A DNA stretch of 6,020 nt from JAGMDK01 sp023128695 (lineage in GTDB: Bacteria > Planctomycetota > Phycisphaerae > UBA1845 > Fen-1342). Position 1 is the stretch's first letter; each line of letters opens with the position of its first letter. Made by a program: the position numbers and the translations under genes. The notes below the pieces were generated by a model, which was not told where the DNA came from, did not search any database, and saw nothing but the letters and a program-made list of their open reading frames with translations. The stretch covers positions 1-6,020 of the forward strand of contig DAOVQG010000286.1 in assembly GCA_030628805.1 (NCBI GenBank), written 5' to 3'. Shown piece by piece: positions 5,533 to 6,020 of the stretch.

Positions 5533-5564
5533 GGCCGGGCGGTGACCGTGTTTTCCGCCCGGCC
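5533..5564. repeat. GC-rich hairpin, 10-bp stem
   Basis: GGCCGGGCGG (5533-5542) pairs perfectly with CCGCCCGGCC (5555-5564) around a 12-nt loop ending in TTTT. No T-run follows the right arm on the plus strand, so a canonical intrinsic terminator is not supported. It may be a decayed repeat unit. Confidence 0.5.
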
Positions 5565-5863
5565 AGGCAGGGTTCCCCGGGCCTATAGGGGAATATGTTC
5601 TCGTTCCTACCCTCCTATACGCTTTTTCTGGCGTCATCTTTCGTGGAAAATCGAAAAAAGTACGGCAGAACCGTGAAAAAACGGCAACTCTATAGGGAAT
5701 GTATTCACCTGAGGGGCAGGGCAATCGCATACTCCAAAATTCGTCCCTCTCTCAGGGTGGGGCGGGCGTCCAAGCTTGTGAATCAAATCGTTGGGACGTA
5801 CTGGCCAATCCTGCTCGCGGCCACGGTTGGGCGAGCCGAGCAGGGATGGCGCCCAGCCTTCAT

Positions 5864-5907
5864 CCCAGCACGCCGACGGCCTCGGCCCAGCACGCCGGCG
5901 GCCTCGG
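5864..5907 (+). repeat. 22-bp tandem duplication, two copies
   Basis: CCCAGCACGCCG(A/G)CGGCCTCGG occurs twice head to tail (5864-5885 and 5886-5907) with one difference (A at 5876, G at 5898). It is followed by more GCCGGCGGCGG-type sequence. It is too short to be a CRISPR array and has no spacers. Confidence 0.85.
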
Positions 5908-5935
5908 TTTTGCCTGCCGGCGGCGGATTTCGCCG

Positions 5936-6020
5936 CTACGTTTGCATCAGCCGCTCTCCAAAATGCACCAAGTTGTACGCCAACGCCGACCACAAGGCGA
6001 CGCAGCGCACCTTCTTCAAC
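5936..6020 (-). CDS. Probable transposase, last ~27 residues (gene continues beyond window)
   Basis: On the minus strand the frame entering at the window edge reads KKVRCVALWSALAYNLVHF, then GERLMQT and a stop at 5938-5936. A basic K(K)VR segment, a hydrophobic helix and an A.NL motif are the usual end of DDE transposases of several IS families (IS1182, IS4 and IS5-like), where the last helix reads like 'kvR...l..a.a.NL'. Only the C-terminus is visible, so neither family nor intactness can be judged, and the call rests on pattern memory. No terminal inverted repeat is evident just downstream of the stop. Confidence 0.45.
   Translation of the reverse strand, partial: LKKVRCVALWSALAYNLVHFGERLMQT

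Larger units (their letters stand above)
5489..5935. other. Apparently non-coding region with hairpins and small repeats
   Basis: I find no convincing gene here. Open frames on either strand give low-complexity Pro/Arg/Gly-rich translations without family motifs. The region holds a GC-rich hairpin (5533-5564), two imperfect copies of a CTATAGGG(G)AAT-type segment (5583-5601 and 5690-5709), an A-rich stretch around 5646-5680 and a 22-bp tandem duplication (5864-5907). It lies between a mobile-looking hairpin element and a probable transposase end, and may be degenerated intergenic or insertion-remnant DNA. Confidence 0.5.

Noticed and set aside
5864..5907. CRISPR-like array
   Set aside because: There are only two directly adjacent 22-bp copies, with no spacers and no cas genes in view.
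5482..5993. Minus-strand open frames of about 80-120 codons
   Set aside because: The translations are Pro/Gly/Arg-rich, cross the hairpins and tandem repeat, and show no domain pattern. The minus-strand frame at the far edge that reads like a transposase end is a different frame.

Overview
The window looks like chromosomal DNA from a GC-rich bacterium. I infer a planctomycete or a close relative, with moderate confidence. The reasons are the G+C-rich housekeeping genes, two different families of long hairpin repeats of a kind I associate with planctomycete intergenic regions, and an asparaginyl-tRNA synthetase of the short Bacillus/archaeal type carrying an extra coiled-coil insert. No rRNA, tRNA or CRISPR array is visible, and the taxonomic call is not proven by the sequence.

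Left part (1-1496). The window opens in the 3' end of a DHH/DHHA1 phosphoesterase gene (NrnA-like) on the plus strand. Converging on it is a compact two-gene module on the minus strand: a 130-residue XRE-type HTH regulator followed, with a 14-nt overlap, by an ImmA/IrrE-type peptidase-like protein. In front of the regulator lies a perfect inverted repeat (1425-1451) that contains an exact TATAAT -10 box, which is the layout expected of an autoregulated repressor/protease pair such as DdrO/IrrE or ImmR/ImmA. The block is visibly more AT-rich than its neighbours and has no phage or conjugation genes beside it, so it may be a small acquired regulatory cassette. Its peptidase has Glu where the first His of HExxH normally sits.

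Middle (1496-3275). asnS occupies the minus strand. Its N-terminal tRNA-binding domain and class II catalytic core are intact, but roughly 70 charged, helical residues are inserted in the catalytic domain. The 270 nt between asnS and the next, divergent gene hold one single hairpin repeat (3034-3063) and one paired, REPIN-like element (3182-3270) built from the same 30-bp unit.

Right part (3275-6020). A two-gene plus-strand operon encodes a PstS-like substrate-binding lipoprotein and an enolase-superfamily (MLE subgroup) enzyme, coupled by an ATGA overlap. The operon is tightly bracketed by structured repeats: the REPIN ends 4 nt before the lipoprotein GTG start, and a different 127-nt nested inverted repeat begins directly after the enzyme's stop codon. 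From about 5489 to 5935 I see no credible gene, only hairpins, a 22-bp tandem duplication and imperfect repeats. The extreme right edge encodes on the minus strand what looks like the last residues of a transposase.

The most interesting candidates are the XRE/variant-ImmA cassette with its palindrome, the orphan binding-lipoprotein/enolase-superfamily operon bracketed by hairpins, and the insert in AsnRS.
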